NCBI RefSeq assembly: GCF_949987515.2
Contig: NC_082696.1
Span: 37,180,431-37,244,430, forward strand
From: Delphinus delphis
Lineage: Eukaryota; Chordata; Mammalia; Artiodactyla; Delphinidae
DNA: 64,000 nt
Reading direction: 5' to 3'
In this document: positions 26,351 through 39,417 of the stretch, in pieces
Layout of the letters: each line of letters opens with the position of its first letter
How positions within the stretch are numbered: position 1 is the stretch's first letter
Notes under the pieces: generated by a model
Database searches by the model: none
The model's input: the letters and a program-made list of their open reading frames with translations, nothing else
What the model was told of the DNA's origin: nothing
Made by a program: the position numbers and the translations under genes

Positions 26351-26602
26351 ACTACTTCCTTCTGGGGACTGGGCAGACACACTGCAGTTTTACCTTTATA
26401 TGCTAACTCAACAGGGCACATAGGCCTAAGTAGGACCTGTAGGCCAGAAATAGTCTCAATAACCCACCATTGCTCAAAGTAAAAAGCAAAGCACCTCTAA
26501 TCATAATTCTGTATTAAATAATTATAGAAATGAAAAAAGAAACTTTAAGAAAGGAAATGTTCACTAATGCCTCTCGGTTCAGTGTAAGCCCCAGAGTGGT
26601 TT

Positions 26603-26654
26603 ACTCCGTGAGCTTTAGAATCTCTTTCACTCCGTGAGCTTTAGAATCTCTTTC
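26603..26654. repeat. Exact 26-bp tandem duplication
   Basis: The unit starting ACTCCGTGAGCTTTAG occurs at 26603-26628 and again at 26629-26654 with no mismatch and no spacer. Confidence 0.97.
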
Positions 26655-28121
26655 TCTTGGGGTCTGAGTATGAAGAACAATAATTTGACTTTTTATGTTA
26701 GGGTCAGGCTTTGATCATTCAGAGCTAAACTACTTGTTCCCCTAATTGGGCTACATGCTGTTTCTACATTGAGCATTATGATTCTGTCATTTTGTCTCAG
26801 CACAACTTCTTTTTGGTCCAGAAAATGTATTTCTTTTTATTAGGTAGTCAAATTCTCTGTGAAGCTGAAAAGTTGAAAGTCAAGGAAAAATAAATTGAAA
26901 CGAAGAAAATAAATATGAAGGGGACAGGGGAAAACTTAAAAAGAAAATCAGTAACAGAGAAGCATAAATAATAATGCTAAGATATTATCTAAATGTGAAA
27001 AACACTCAAAAGTCTATCAAGGGGCTCTCCTTAAGAATTATCAACAAAAATTCATTGGCATATGAGGAAAACGTTGTTAAAATGAAAATCCATAATTTGT
27101 TTCACTGTCTCCAAAGATGATTTTGAGTAAATGTCAGAAACAGATATAAACCTCAACCAACAATTATTTGAATTGCTGAGGGAAATCAGGGAAAATCTGA
27201 CAAAATTTCAAAATTGGCAGGGTCTAAACCCATAATAAGAATAAGAGAGCAGAATATCAGTACTACTTTCTACAATATTTGTAATCTCTTTAGGTCTTGG
27301 ATATATATTTTTTCTCTTACAAGAAGTAAAGTAGCATTGCTCATGTTTACTATGCAATCTATGAAAAACTCTATAAACACCAAAACTATTTCATGAGGCT
27401 TTAACAGAGGAGATGGTATTGAAATTCTGAATAGAAATGATTGGTACTTAGCATTTCTCTGGCATTAGCAGAAATGATTGGAATTTTTTCTTTTAATTAA
27501 AACTGTTAGCATGAAAGGATTTAAGGATGATCAAAAGAAATCCAACCAGCAAATTTCATTAGCCAAGAAAGTTACAGGAAAAGTAAAAGGCACTATTTGC
27601 TAGTGTTATAAGAAATGGATCTACATATCAGACATATTTGGAAAAGTTCTTATAAATATATTGACTCATTGTGAGCAAAATGTTGGATAAACTAAACTTC
27701 CACAAATTGTGAATAACCTAGAAAACTGGTGACCAAAATCTTTAAAGGAATATTTTGCTCTATTATTTCTCTGATCATGAATGCATATATTTTAGAAACC
27801 TGGTACTTAAGAAAATCAAATATTTTTCTTCTCTCCTTTTTAGTTTGTGTAAAAATAGTACCTAATGAGATGATAAAGAATTATGTTTATTGTAACCTAA
27901 CTCAGTCACTGCAGGAAAAATCACAAGAAGTGCAAATGGTTATGAACTCACAGACCACAGTATGTAACCAAAGCAAGAACAGCCTGCTTCATACAGCACT
28001 AGCCATTTCTCTTGTCCTGTTATTAATACAATTTAAGTAGCAGACATGCGAAGAGTCCTTTAGAAATACTGAATCAGTACCTAGTGTCTAAACTGGTCTC
28101 TCTGAAATTAAAAAAAAAAAA

Positions 28122-28137
28122 GAGAGAGAGAGAGAGA
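28122..28137 (+). repeat. (GA)n short repeat after an A-run
   Basis: Eight AG units follow an A-run. Confidence 0.9.
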
Positions 28138-29210
28138 AAATTCTTCCCTATGCTGTATAAGATTCTGTTCAGGATAAAGACTTCAGTCCAAAGGCTTACA
28201 TGTAGGTAAGCCTCAAGAGGTACTGGATGCATTGTTATGAAACATAGAATCAAAACTTGAGAAAGGACCACAGTGCCTTATTCCAACAAGCTTTGAAATA
28301 CTGCTAACCAGGGCTCAGCCCTCCCTAGCTGCACGCATCACTCCTGAATTCTACCAGCACAGGAGCCCTGCAGAAGTCTCCTTAAATGTACTTCTTTAGA
28401 GCCCCACTGCTAATGAGCCATAGTTTTTCTTTACCTTCCATGACCACCAATAGAAAAAAACACGGAGCCACCTAGCACATGTCAAATACAATGGTGCTTT
28501 CCCAGCCCACCTGAATCTTTAAATTCTGCAAGGTACTTTGAGTTGAATAAGTCACCTTACTGCACTTTAATTTATCTCTCTAATAGCATATCTGCTACTA
28601 ACATTTAGAGACTTTTCCAGAATGTTATAATTGCACTGGGAAATTTTACCTGAAATTCCTAAGTTTTCCTATTTTTCTTTTTCTTAACTTTCTCTTGTGA
28701 TTTTTAGAAAACGATCAATATCCCTCTTTTCCACTTTCATTTACCTTTATAGTTTTCATGAATATCAAAAAGATTACTTCTCTAACCTTATGACTTTTAG
28801 AGACTCAGTACATAAAAATAACTATGAAGATTATTGTATTAATGAACCAGATGTGTGTATATCATACAATGTGCTTAATTTACACTGATTACACTGACTT
28901 TATCCATCCACCAATCATCTCTTTCTATATGTTGATGTTCACTTCTGATATACATGTTGTCACACTGATACACATATAGTTATGAGAGTGAATAAGAAAT
29001 TTAATGACTGTCTGATTACAATTCACCTCTGTTGATTTTTTCTCTTGATACTAAGCCTCCTAGATGCAAAGTTTAAGGAAAACGTTCACCCGTCTTGTGA
29101 CAGAAATATTTTAAGTTGACCCCATCAATTCTGAGTTTCTGATAGCTGTTTTTATTTTAACAGGAAAATAAGATTTGTTTTGAAGAAGAAGAGATATAAG
29201 CAAATAAGAG
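28138..29210. other. Intronic sequence, nothing recognised
   Basis: No gene, RNA or confident repeat. The open frame at 28697-28888 has no protein-like signal. Confidence 0.45.
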
Positions 29211-29220
29211 TTTATGGTAA

Positions 29221-29433
29221 GGGCTTCCCTGGTGGCGCAGTGGTTGAGAGTCCGCTTGCCGATGCAGGGGACATGGGTTCGTGCCCTGGTCCAGGCAGAT
29301 CCCACATGCCGCGGAGCGGCTGGGCCCGTGTGCCATGGCCGCTGAGCCTGCGCGTCCGGAGCCTGTGCTCCGCAACGGGAGAGGTCACAGCAGTGAGAGG
29401 CCCGCGTACCACCAAAAAAAAAAAAAAAAAAAA
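29221..29433 (+). mobile_element. CHR-type SINE with exact target duplication
   Basis: It starts GGGCTTCCCTGGTGGCGCAG, has B box GGGTTCGTGCCC, the CpG-rich body and a pure A tail. Target duplication TTTATGGTAA is exact at 29211-29220 and 29434-29443. The high CpG content and clean ends suggest a fairly young copy. Confidence 0.96.
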
Positions 29434-29443
29434 TTTATGGTAA

Positions 29444-32119
29444 TATAGCTGCAGATTTGTCCATTTCTTACTGGAATACGAAAAGGACTGGACCTTGCAC
29501 TAAATGTGTATTTTGAGAGACAAAAGCAAGGACATCCAGCAGGATAGTATCTTTTCTCTACTGCATTCAGAGAACAAAGGGTCAGTGCAGTATAATTTAT
29601 ATTTGGAGATTCAATACTTTGGAACATTAATCCTCTGCCAATTCTATTCATATGCTAAGCCCTTACAATTGAAGTCATGTCTTCAATATGTTGATTCTCT
29701 AGAAACTAGAAAAGATTTTAGGCTCTTAGCAACTTTTGATCCATGAATAATTTTACACCTGTCAATGGCTTCCAAAATTGTACAAGTTTCTTCAGTTTTA
29801 TGAGGTTTTCTTTTTGTGCTGCTATCCTGAGAGAAGTCAGTCTTTAGTGCTTTCACTACCTTCTCTGACACTGTAACTACTTCTTTCTATAAATGATATC
29901 TGCTCATTTGCTTTCTGTAATATTCTATTAGAAAAAAAATCCATAGCTTTATCTCTGAATTCCTGTCACTTTGTAGCCATATGCCTGGGAAGCCTGGATG
30001 GCTTTGTTGATTAGTTACAAGCACAAGATGCCAGACATGCTGATTCTGGATGCGCTGAAGATCTTCCAAATGCAGATGCATCTACCTCAACATCTAAAGG
30101 AGAAATGTAGTCTTTCCCTAAATTTAAACTGTAGGAATTTTCATTAATATACTGAAAATAATATATTATGCACATTACCACTTCAGGGCTATATTCATCA
30201 TATTCTATATAAAGAACTAATACTATTAGTATATTAAATATCTCACATTAGAATTTTCATTTTATATTTAGAGAAACTGAGGCAAGGCTTCTATATATAA
30301 ATTGAAGTATTCATACCAGGTGCTAGGCACTCATGAGATAGGATATTAGATGAATGTATGTACAAACAGAAGCAACTTATTCTAATGGAATGTTAGAATG
30401 AATTCATCTGCTTTCTATAATGGGCACTGAAGTGGTGCCCTTCTATATTCTCTCTTTAGGTAAAGGCCCTCAAGCCCAGCTCCTGGGAATACTGGTTGCT
30501 GGGGACTCACAGCTGAGCTTCTCACTGAGCATTGCCCGAGGCCTCAGGGAACCGCATAGTCCAAGGCTGCATCCTTCCCAAGGAACAGGATGCAACTACC
30601 GACAGGCTGATGCAGGGAGTGAAAGACCCCAGCCCTTGCATTGCCTCGATTTGGCCCAACTCTGAAGGGCTATGCCTGCTCCATAGTCCTCAGAGAATGA
30701 GCTGAGGCTTCCTTTGCAAAAGCACTGCAGCTTCTCCCTCTGCCTTATTCTGCCTCCCTCCCTTCCTAGTAGGTGGGTCTCCCACAGCATGTCCCAGCAA
30801 GGCCCCTACACCTCAAAGCTTCAAAACTTTTTCCTTCATAGGAGTAATATTTACTGGAAATGAGTTCAAAGAGAGCACCAAAGTGTCCAAAAGTCCTGAA
30901 TATTTGACTCATTTTCCATGAATGATCTGTTCTGATTTAAAAGGCAAAACAAATCACTCTGTGATTTTCTTTAACTTCTGCTCATGCAATGGATGTCGAG
31001 GAAGACTTTTCCAATGGTCTAAATTGCTTGGCATTGCTAGGAAACAGACATGGAGAAAGTACTTCACGTTCTAAAAAAGGTAAAAGCAATGGGCTTCTAC
31101 ACCCCTGGCAGCCAATCCACCTCTGCTCCCTCACTTCAGTCCCACCGCTCCAGCCTATTTAAGCAGAAGCTTGAAGGTCTGAAAAGCAAACCTTGGTCTA
31201 GTTAGAGACGCCAGAGCTTTTCCCAAACTTCCACCTCCCCTGGGATGTCCAAGAGACTCCCTTGTAGAGATAGGAGCTAAACACAAAAAAGAGAGACTGG
31301 CATCTCTTTCAATAGGACATTTTGATAGGAGACTTGCTAAATGGGCCCTCAGTGCCATGAACTTTGGGTTGGGAGAAGAGAGAGATTAAAAGAGGTTGAG
31401 TCAGAGTGGATTTTTCTGCAGTGAAGATTTATTTTGCCATGGTGATATTGCTGAAGGATCCTTCGAGGAAATGACACATACTCTATCAAAGAGCAAGCAT
31501 GGGGGTGCCAGCCACATAGAGGGTATAATTGGAGAAATTTCAATAATCAACATGGGAGAACTTTCACACCAACAATTAAGTAAGAGATATTTACCTCTTT
31601 CTCCCCTCTGGTCAGCAATATACTGGAGAAGAAAGAATCCCAGAAGACAAGGGGAGAGATCAGAGACAAAGAAAGCATGGAAAAGCAGGTCATGGCCTCT
31701 TTCCAGTGCAAGTTGATGAATCAGGGAGGGAAGCTGATGCGGAGGATAATCAGTAAAGTGGAAAAGTGATTAAAGTTTTAATCTGTATTGAACTGGAATA
31801 TTAATATCTGAAAGAGCTTGGAAATCTATGAGATCGGCCTGAGAAGTTTTTACAGAATGGGAAACGGAGATCACACACAGTCAAACGCAATGACTGGAGA
31901 AAACTAATGATGCTTCCACCCACTAGGAGTAAGATCAAGTGATTATATTTTATTGGAGAGGAATGATTAAATTAAAAACATTTACTGTCCTGTCTGATAC
32001 ACTAACTGAAGATACACTAACTGCAGGACAATTATTTCTGTTTACTAAAGAATTTTCAGCTATGCATCTTTATTTCCAAATGTTCATATACTTAATTGGT
32101 AGGAAGCATGGTCATGAGT
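29444..32119. other. Intronic stretch without a gene
   Basis: No coding gene is supported. 30420-30830 is clearly more GC-rich than its surroundings and may be an old interspersed repeat or LTR-like element I cannot name. Open frames at 30420-30665, 30596-30790 and 31396-31716 lack recognisable domains. Confidence 0.45.
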
Positions 32120-32361
32120 GAAAAATAAAAAAACCCACAAAGAAATTATCCTATTTATGTAAATAAAAATGCATGATGATATGTTTGTATACATTTTCTA
32201 TATTTATATCTCTCTCGCTCAGAAGTTTGAAACTAGAGGTTAACAGTGGTTTACCGTGGTTATTAGGATTACTTAGAGGTGAGGGGAGACTGAATTTTTA
32301 CTTGTGTTGTTTCCATTTTTCACAACGCATTTAACTTTTGAAAGTAAAAAATATATATATA
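32120..32361 (+). mobile_element. Old L1 3' tail
   Basis: The sequence 'aacagtggtttaccgtggtta', 'gaggggagactgaatttttac', then 'cgcatttaacttttgaaagt' and an AT tail is like the 3' terminal region of old L1 elements. A similar pattern ends the L1 at 56.2 kb. The next SINE inserted into its A/T tail. Confidence 0.5.
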
Positions 32362-32643
32362 GGGGCTTCCCTGGTGGCGCAGTGGTTTAGAATCTGCCTG
32401 CTAATGCAGGGGACACGGGTTCGAACCCTGATCTGGGAGGATCCCACATGCCGTGGAGCAACTAGGCCCGTGAGCCACAACTACTGAGCCTGCGCGTCTG
32501 GAGCCTGTGCTCCGCAACAAGAGAGGCCGCGATAGTGAGTGGCCCCCGCTTGCCACAACTAGAGAAAGCCCTCGCACAGAAACGAAGACCCAACACAGCA
32601 AAAATTAATTAATTAATTAATAAACTCCTACCCCCAACATCTT
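32362..32643 (+). mobile_element. Long-form CHR-type SINE
   Basis: GGGCTTCCCTGGTGGCGCAG head, B box GGGTTCGAACCC, a longer body including 'gcttgccacaactagagaaa' and 'aacgaagacccaacacagc', then an ATTA-repeat tail and 'ctcctacccccaacatctt'. Target duplication AAAAATATATATATA is exact (15 bp) at 32347-32361 and 32644-32658. Confidence 0.94.
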
Positions 32644-32768
32644 AAAAATATATATATAAACTCAAATGCATAGATTCATCAGGCAGGCAGTAGTCTCTCT
32701 TCTGCATGCAGGTCTCTTCAGACATTGGCAAACATGTCATGACTTTCTAATCACTAGAGATGCTAATT

Positions 32769-32807
32769 AAGAATGGGCTCAAAAAAAAAAAAAAAAAGAA
32801 TGGGCTC
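32769..32807 (+). mobile_element. Poly(A)-only retro-insertion with target duplication
   Basis: AAGAATGGGCTC (32769-32780) is followed by 15 As and then the same 12 bases again (32796-32807). A direct repeat flanking nothing but A is the signature of a LINE-driven insertion that copied only the tail. Plain slippage would not duplicate the 12 unique bases. Confidence 0.75.
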
Positions 32808-35800
32808 TATTGGGTATACAAATGAAAATCCAATAACAAAACATGCCTGACATCTCCATAGTGGTTCATGTTCTTTCCTATTCGCTTCTTACTTCCTGCT
32901 TACATTTGGTTTCACATACATTAATGTAGTAGATGTGGTCTTTGGAAACTGGCTAATCTGTGATTCCCTATTTTTAAATCATGAAAACAACTCTATAATT
33001 TTCCATGGTGGCGGTGGATATATAAATGTTTCCAGAGCAGCCCAGAAGAGTATCCACGTTGGATGTATGTGAGCACAAAGTGACAGAAGCATGGGTGTAT
33101 GAGTGGGGCATCTTCTTGCCAGGTCTTTAATTCTACTAAAACGAATTTCTAAAGGGAGTTTGTGGCATTTTCTTCTCTGTATATTTTTCAAACTGGATAT
33201 AGTTTTATCTGTCTGTGAGTGTTCGTCTAAGATCTTGTTCAAATGTCTTCCAAGAGACAATAATACTTTGTCATCAGTTCTAACAAACATAACTTAGGGA
33301 GATACATTTGGTGTTTTTGTGAACTGTAGGTATAACATAAAAGAATCTATAGCCCTCCTTTTGTTTGGTAAAACATTAAGTGTATTTCAAATATTGACTT
33401 TATAATCACAATTTCAGAAAGAGTATAAATTAGTTGTCTTATGTAATTTAAAAGTCTTAGCATGAGTGACATGTCAGCAAAATCATTATAAGTAGAGGTG
33501 GGAATTCAAGACACTTCCAATGCAGCTGCACAAATAATAAAGTCAAAAGAAAAATTATCTATATAAGTGAAAAATCACCTTCTATTGCCATGCTAACCTA
33601 ATGAAACAGATATGTGCCTTTCAATGCATTTTTCTCCATTTGGCTTAGTGGTTTGTTCTCATTTCAGTGTTTAATTGGTTGCATGCTTCTTAATGAACAC
33701 GTTGGGAATATGTCTTTTCACCAAGCACTATTAATCTGGAAGAACTTAAAAGTTTCTATGAAGCGCAGGTATTTTAAATCTGACAAATGTATCGAAAAGA
33801 AGTTACCCAAGTAGTTTGACCTCTTTCACTATTGTTTGAGGTTGTTAATCCCAAGAGTGAGAATAAAAATGAGAAGAGGGATCAAAGGTAAATGTTGAGA
33901 AGAGAGGAAAGAACTACAAGGGATGAAAGAGAGTCAGAAATAAGAAATGTCATTTGACCAACATTCTGGGGTAAAGTATATGGATCAAGGAAGGTTGGAG
34001 CATATCATTAAAAGGGTCTAATAAAAATGCCAAAGAATAATAGAATATTGTGTCAATTATTGTGACCAGAATGAGTGTATAGAATCACACTGTTCAACTC
34101 AATCAATTCACAACTAAAACAACAAAGACCCTGAAAAGTGTTCTTTTGCCTGAGGTCATACAATCATCTGGTGTCTAGCTCAGGGTTCTTGATTGAAAAC
34201 CAAGAAATATAAAGAGAGGAGTTGCAAGTAATAATGAATTATTTAAATAAATATGCTAAAGTAAGCTGTCAGATGATAGTTGAAAGTCTTAATAAAATAA
34301 AAAATTAGCAGCTATAGAAAATTAAAAACCCCAATAACAGAACATCTATAACATAAAGTTATAATTTCATTACTCATTAGAATGACAACTTGATCTCAGA
34401 GATAGACTTGCTATTATTGCAAATTAATAAGTTAGACAAAACAGATTTTTAATTTAGGAAATGCTCTTGGTATGACTTACAACTTCAAATAGCCTGGTAT
34501 GATTGAAAAATTACCAGAGAACAAACTCTAGGCTTGAGTCTTTAACAAGATCTGTACAGTTTCATCAAAATGATTTACCCTTTCTCAGCTTCTAGTAATT
34601 CATCTAAAATTAATGGCTTGGATTTGTGGGCTCTTAAATTCCTTCTCCACTCTTAGTTTCTATAAATTAATTAATATATAAGTTAACTTCTGATTCTTCT
34701 AGATTTAATACATTTCTTCTTTCCAGATAAAAGTCAAACTTCAAAGCTAAACTATAACATGAAGGGTACCTTTTCTCAGTTTCTCTCATCTCATCCATTT
34801 TCCAAGTCAAAAGGTATTACTATTTTGTAGTAGTCTGTATAATATTTCAACTCTTCAAATAAAAGGGTGTGTTGATATCACGGGTTCAACTATACCAGAT
34901 GTTAAATCCTTTGTGATTTGAATGAAAAACTCAAGTATGGTCCTTTCTTTGTTGTAAGGTTTTGGCTCTGGATTCGTCTGTCCACTGTCCTACCATAAAT
35001 GAGTTTAAATGTGCAAACAAAATAGGTAACAGATAACTCTAATGTTCAGCCATGACCATTACATGGGTGAAAATATTTAAGCAAAGAATGTAGATATATT
35101 TTGCTAAAGTAGGCAAGAGAGAGTGCTAAGGTTAAATAATTGGATCTGAACCTCTTTCTAAAGTAAAACAAGCCTTTGTTTTTCATCCCAATGTTTACTG
35201 TTGTAAGGAATAACAAAGACTCAGGTCAGTAATTATTCAAAAGACATTTTAGCTTTGAACTTTTATATCTGTTTACTAAATATTAAATTTGATTATATTT
35301 AGATCTCATGTAAACTTGGCTTATCTTTAGCAGATAAATACTGTACTTACACATATAAAAATTGTGGTTATGGGATCTGATGAATCCGCTATCAAGTAAC
35401 ACAATGGTGTATAACTAAAGTTATGGTGAACCAGTTGTTTATAGTTTTCATTTAAAGTTAAAAATAAATTTTCTACCATGCTTCACATTTTATATGTTGA
35501 AATGATAAATTCTGGCACTTCATTATTATATTTAGAAAGAATATCTATATTTAATTTCAAAAAACTTGTTAAATTTGTTAAAGATTAATACAAAATTTCT
35601 GAGAAATGCTCATTTTAAATAACGTTATCTGATGCATTCATTTTTAAAGGTACAAAAACGTAGCATATTTTAGTAAATAATTTCAAAATACAGAAATTTA
35701 CATTGCTTTAAAAGGTTATTTTCCTATGGATTATGGTTATAAAGAGCAGGAAATTCAATTGTAATTGTCAACCCTTATGTATATTAAAAGCTTTCCACTT

Positions 35801-37204
35801 CCATCAGTGATGACCACAGGACACACATGGCTATTGATTGTAAGCTATTTGTACAGGATGGATTAATGGTACCTTCTCCCGAAAATATAAATATTTCAAA
35901 CTGAGCTCATCAAAACTGCAAACTGTTAAACAACCACGAACAACACCCAATCCCATTCACCCACCTACCACTCTTCCCCTGAGGTTTCTTGAAATAGCTC
36001 CTTGTGGAATAAGAAATAAACTGATGAACAATAATGTAAACAAAAGCATATTAATTACTTTACATATTCTGACACAACTGGGCTGTTCAAGAAATTATAT
36101 TTTTCTTTACCTTTATTTAGCCAGAACATTTTACAGCTTACTTTTATTAGTGACTTGTTAAAACATCTGCTGGATGCCTTAAAATAAGCATGGGCAGACC
36201 CAACTCATTTGCCTTTTCTCTTACTCAGTATATAATTTGCTATCAGAGGAATAAACATCCATATTAACTAAGCTAAGTACTAAATTTCTCAGGAACAAAA
36301 ATCATCTAGAGGCCCTACCTATGTTACACCTTTTACAACAAAACATGAATTATTGAATTTTATTTTCTATTTAATAATATTAGATTAAATTTAGCAGCGA
36401 AAGTTTGACCCATATATACCCATATGTATATGTACAGAACTATGTGTATACATATACTTGTTAAAGGGAAAAACCCAAAATGGTCTCACTTGTGTTAAAG
36501 CCCATGACATCAAACCTAGACTTAATACCTAATTGCAGTTTCTACCTTCTCTAGAAATGAAATCTGAACCAGGTAGGAATTTTCTGGTCAGCACCAATGA
36601 AGTAATCTGTCACTTGAACCCTCTCCATCTCCCAGAGGAAGAAAAGGCAATCTGCATGATTAAAAACAAAACAAAACAAAACACACTTCTTATTTCCCCT
36701 CCCCAAAAAAGATGTTCTGGTCCAAAATAGCCCTTCCTTTTCTTTTGCTCAGATAACTTCCTCACCTCACCCTCCTTTCTACAAAAGCCTTCCATTTTGC
36801 TCCTCTGAGCACCCTTCTAGTTGCTAGATGGGGTGCTGCCCAATTCATGAATTATCTTACAGAGCCAATTAGATCCTCAAATTTACTTGGTTGAATTTTG
36901 GTTTTTTTTGACATATTCATACATTAACGTATGTAATATATTCACTAATATATTTAAAATACAAACTGATATCCAAAGATGAACAAGAATAAAAAAAGTA
37001 CTTCTCATAAAGGTTCATATATATATCAGGGCATGGACTTGACCTTGGGTTGAGATCTGAATTTATTCCTGGTATCAGAGGATTCATGTGGCCATCAAGC
37101 CCCCTGGAACTAGACAAAACTTTATTTGAAAATGTCAGAACCATGGGCCTTTCATTTTCACGAATATCTTGAGAAAACAATGACTTGTTCCAGTATTTAT
37201 CATC
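32808..37204. other. Long repeat-poor intronic stretch, no gene
   Basis: AT-rich throughout. A simple AAAAC repeat lies at 36662-36681. I see no confident repeat family, RNA or coding sequence. Open frames (for example 32979-33290 minus, 33614-33814 plus, 36533-36730 plus) have no domain or splice context I can support. Confidence 0.45.
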
Positions 37205-37375
37205 GTAATCAGTACTTACTAATTCTGTGACTTTGAGCTAGTTACTTAAGATTAGGGTGTATCTGTTTCCTCACTGTGATAACAGAACTCATGTAGTATA
37301 TTATAAGGATAAACATGGTCTATGTAAAACTCCTGACACTTGTTAGATATGGAATAAATGAAAGTTGCAATAATA
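37205..37375 (+). repeat. MIR SINE fragment
   Basis: 'attctgtgactttgagctagttacttaa' then 'gtttcctcactgtgataac' and a closing 'gttagatatggaataaatgaaagttg' follows the MIR core and 3' end order. Confidence 0.6.
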
Positions 37376-38274
37376 CAATAATAATAAAGAATACATATGC
37401 CATGGCTCAATGGCTAAGCTATTAGAGTGATCTGGTACCTATTTCAATTGTCATTTAAACCCTCAGCATATAAATTCAAAGGCAGGTACTACATTGATCG
37501 ATAAAAGTGCTGAGTCATGGAAGATTTGTTTTTCTTTAATCATCAGTTGCTTGGATTGAAATAACACTTGATCACATTAAAATTCCTAAAACATCTATTT
37601 ATGCATGAGGAGTTAAGGTCCATACTTGGTTTTTTAGAAGGTAAAAGATTTTTGTTTTCATTTCCACAATGCTTCTCTTATATATATCAGATACACATCT
37701 ACACATAGGAGTATATTTTAAAGGCTATTTGCAGTTTACAGTTATAAAGGCTATTGAGATGTTACCTAGTCACCTAATCTTTCCTGGACCTGTGCCAACT
37801 GAAAATTGGAGTCCACCATAAAGCAGAAATTTACTTTTCAAAGGCCCCCCTCCTTAAATTTCTTGCCTATCAAGTCTTTAGTTAGAAGAAGTAATTTACC
37901 ATGTTAGAAAATTAAAGAGACCACCTTCCTGAAAACATATAATACTCTATTTCAAAATGCTTCTGCTCAATAAATAAATGCTTGTGGATTTTGATTGTGA
38001 AAATCAAGTAAACTAATCTGGAGTTGTTAGTGGTGATGTTGGTGGTAGGGGTAGGTATGGTAGAAATCATCTGTTAGTACCCTGAAGAGCAAGGACAATT
38101 GGGGGGGACTAAATATACAATGGAGGTCCAAGATTACTGAAGGGATGATAAGAAGAGAGGAAGGAGGAAGAGAGAAAAAAGTGCTCATAGAACTCCTGCT
38201 ATTTTCATTCAGAAGCCCTGGGCAGGAGCCCTTTTTACGTTCAGAATGTGGTAAGTTCTTTCTTGTCTCTTTGC
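37376..38274. other. Intronic sequence, nothing recognised
   Basis: No gene or confident repeat. The antisense frame at 38027-38443 overlaps L2-like sequence and is not coding. Confidence 0.45.
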
Positions 38275-38520
38275 CCCTGCATATTCTGATTCTCTTCTTA
38301 GATTCTTTTCTCCCTGGCCAAAATACCATGCATTTTCCTAGTTTCAGCCAAAATTTTACCTTCTGTACAGAGTCTTCATTAACTCCCTGAGACAAATATG
38401 GATGTTTCCTCTTCTTATGTTTCTCTATTATGGTACATAGCATTACTGTTTATTTGTTGTGTAAGCCCCTTAAAATTGAAAATGATTCTTTAGATATTGT
38501 ACATTTTGTAAACTGTGTGC
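38275..38520 (+). repeat. L2 LINE fragment
   Basis: 'agtcttcattaactccctgag', 'tgtttctctattatggtacatagca' and 'gtaagccccttaaaattgaaaatgat' follow the L2 3' region in order (cttccctgac, tagcact, gagctccttgagg). Confidence 0.5.
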
Positions 38521-38824
38521 TTTGAATATGATAATAATTTTTTTGTGTTGCTTCACCTGATGATAATAGCAAAAATGCAACACAGAGTTTCTTAGTTTGA
38601 ATGACATGGTTATTCCACAGATAAGATGACTTCTTGAAGCATCACCCATATTGACATACGAGCACATTCAAAAATTATAAAAACAATATTATCAATGAGG
38701 AATGATTAACAGACAAGTCTTCATTAAAATATTTACAATCTACTGTCTGTGTCACTGAAGAAAACTTTCAATACTTGTAAAAAAACACCATGAAGTCCAG
38801 AAATCTAGGAACCAGAGGATCTAT

Positions 38825-38860
38825 GGTTGGAAGAAATACTAAATATCATTTCTTCCAACC
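38825..38860. repeat. 13-bp perfect stem-loop
   Basis: GGTTGGAAGAAAT (38825-38837), a 10-base spacer, then ATTTCTTCCAACC (38848-38860). The arms are exactly complementary. Confidence 0.95.
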
Positions 38861-39417
38861 ATCCTGCCAGTAAGTGAATCCTTTCTCCTACATTTCTGCC
38901 AGGTGAGCATCCAGGCAATGCTAGGTCTCTCCGCTAGTCCCCTTAAAGGATGATCTGAGAAATGTCACAGTCATGCATAGAGCGACATCAGAACAGGTTT
39001 TGAATTCTTCCTCTCACGTGAAATAATGTGAAAATCACACATACTATGAAATAAAAATGAAACAAATCATTTAACAAAGTACAACACTCTTAATTGGTGA
39101 GTTACACTTTTAAATTATGCATTTTGTATAGATTTTAGTAAATAACTTTAAGAAAGTTTTCACCACATAATTAAATTTAATTGAATTAACTTCAGTCCTT
39201 ATTCAGAATAGAAAAATAGGGGATAATAGAAAAGAGAGGAAGAACTAGAAAAAAAGTGGTATAAAAATTTTACAAACAGAATCCTCAGCTAAATATAATA
39301 GAATCCGGAGACCAGAAGGGGGAGCTCCACATCCTTTGACAATAGCAGAGCCAAAAGGAAGAATAAAGACTCCTCTTCTTTCCTGGTAAGGACTCGGCCA
39401 ATGAAAAGCCATGGACT

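Larger units (their letters stand above)
24143..28120. other. Repeat-poor intronic block
   Basis: It contains only L2 and MIR traces (listed separately) and a 26-bp tandem duplication. The part 25250-26100 is AT-rich but retains isolated CpGs, TAATTA cores and a small inverted repeat, with no repeat family that I can recognise. It is the best candidate in the window for a conserved regulatory element. No gene is supported; open frames at 25063-25248, 25322-25504 and 27729-28040 look accidental. Confidence 0.5.

Noticed and set aside
27729..28040. 103-codon plus-strand frame
   Set aside because: AT-rich sequence with no domain, no splice signals that fit, and hydrophobic composition expected by chance.
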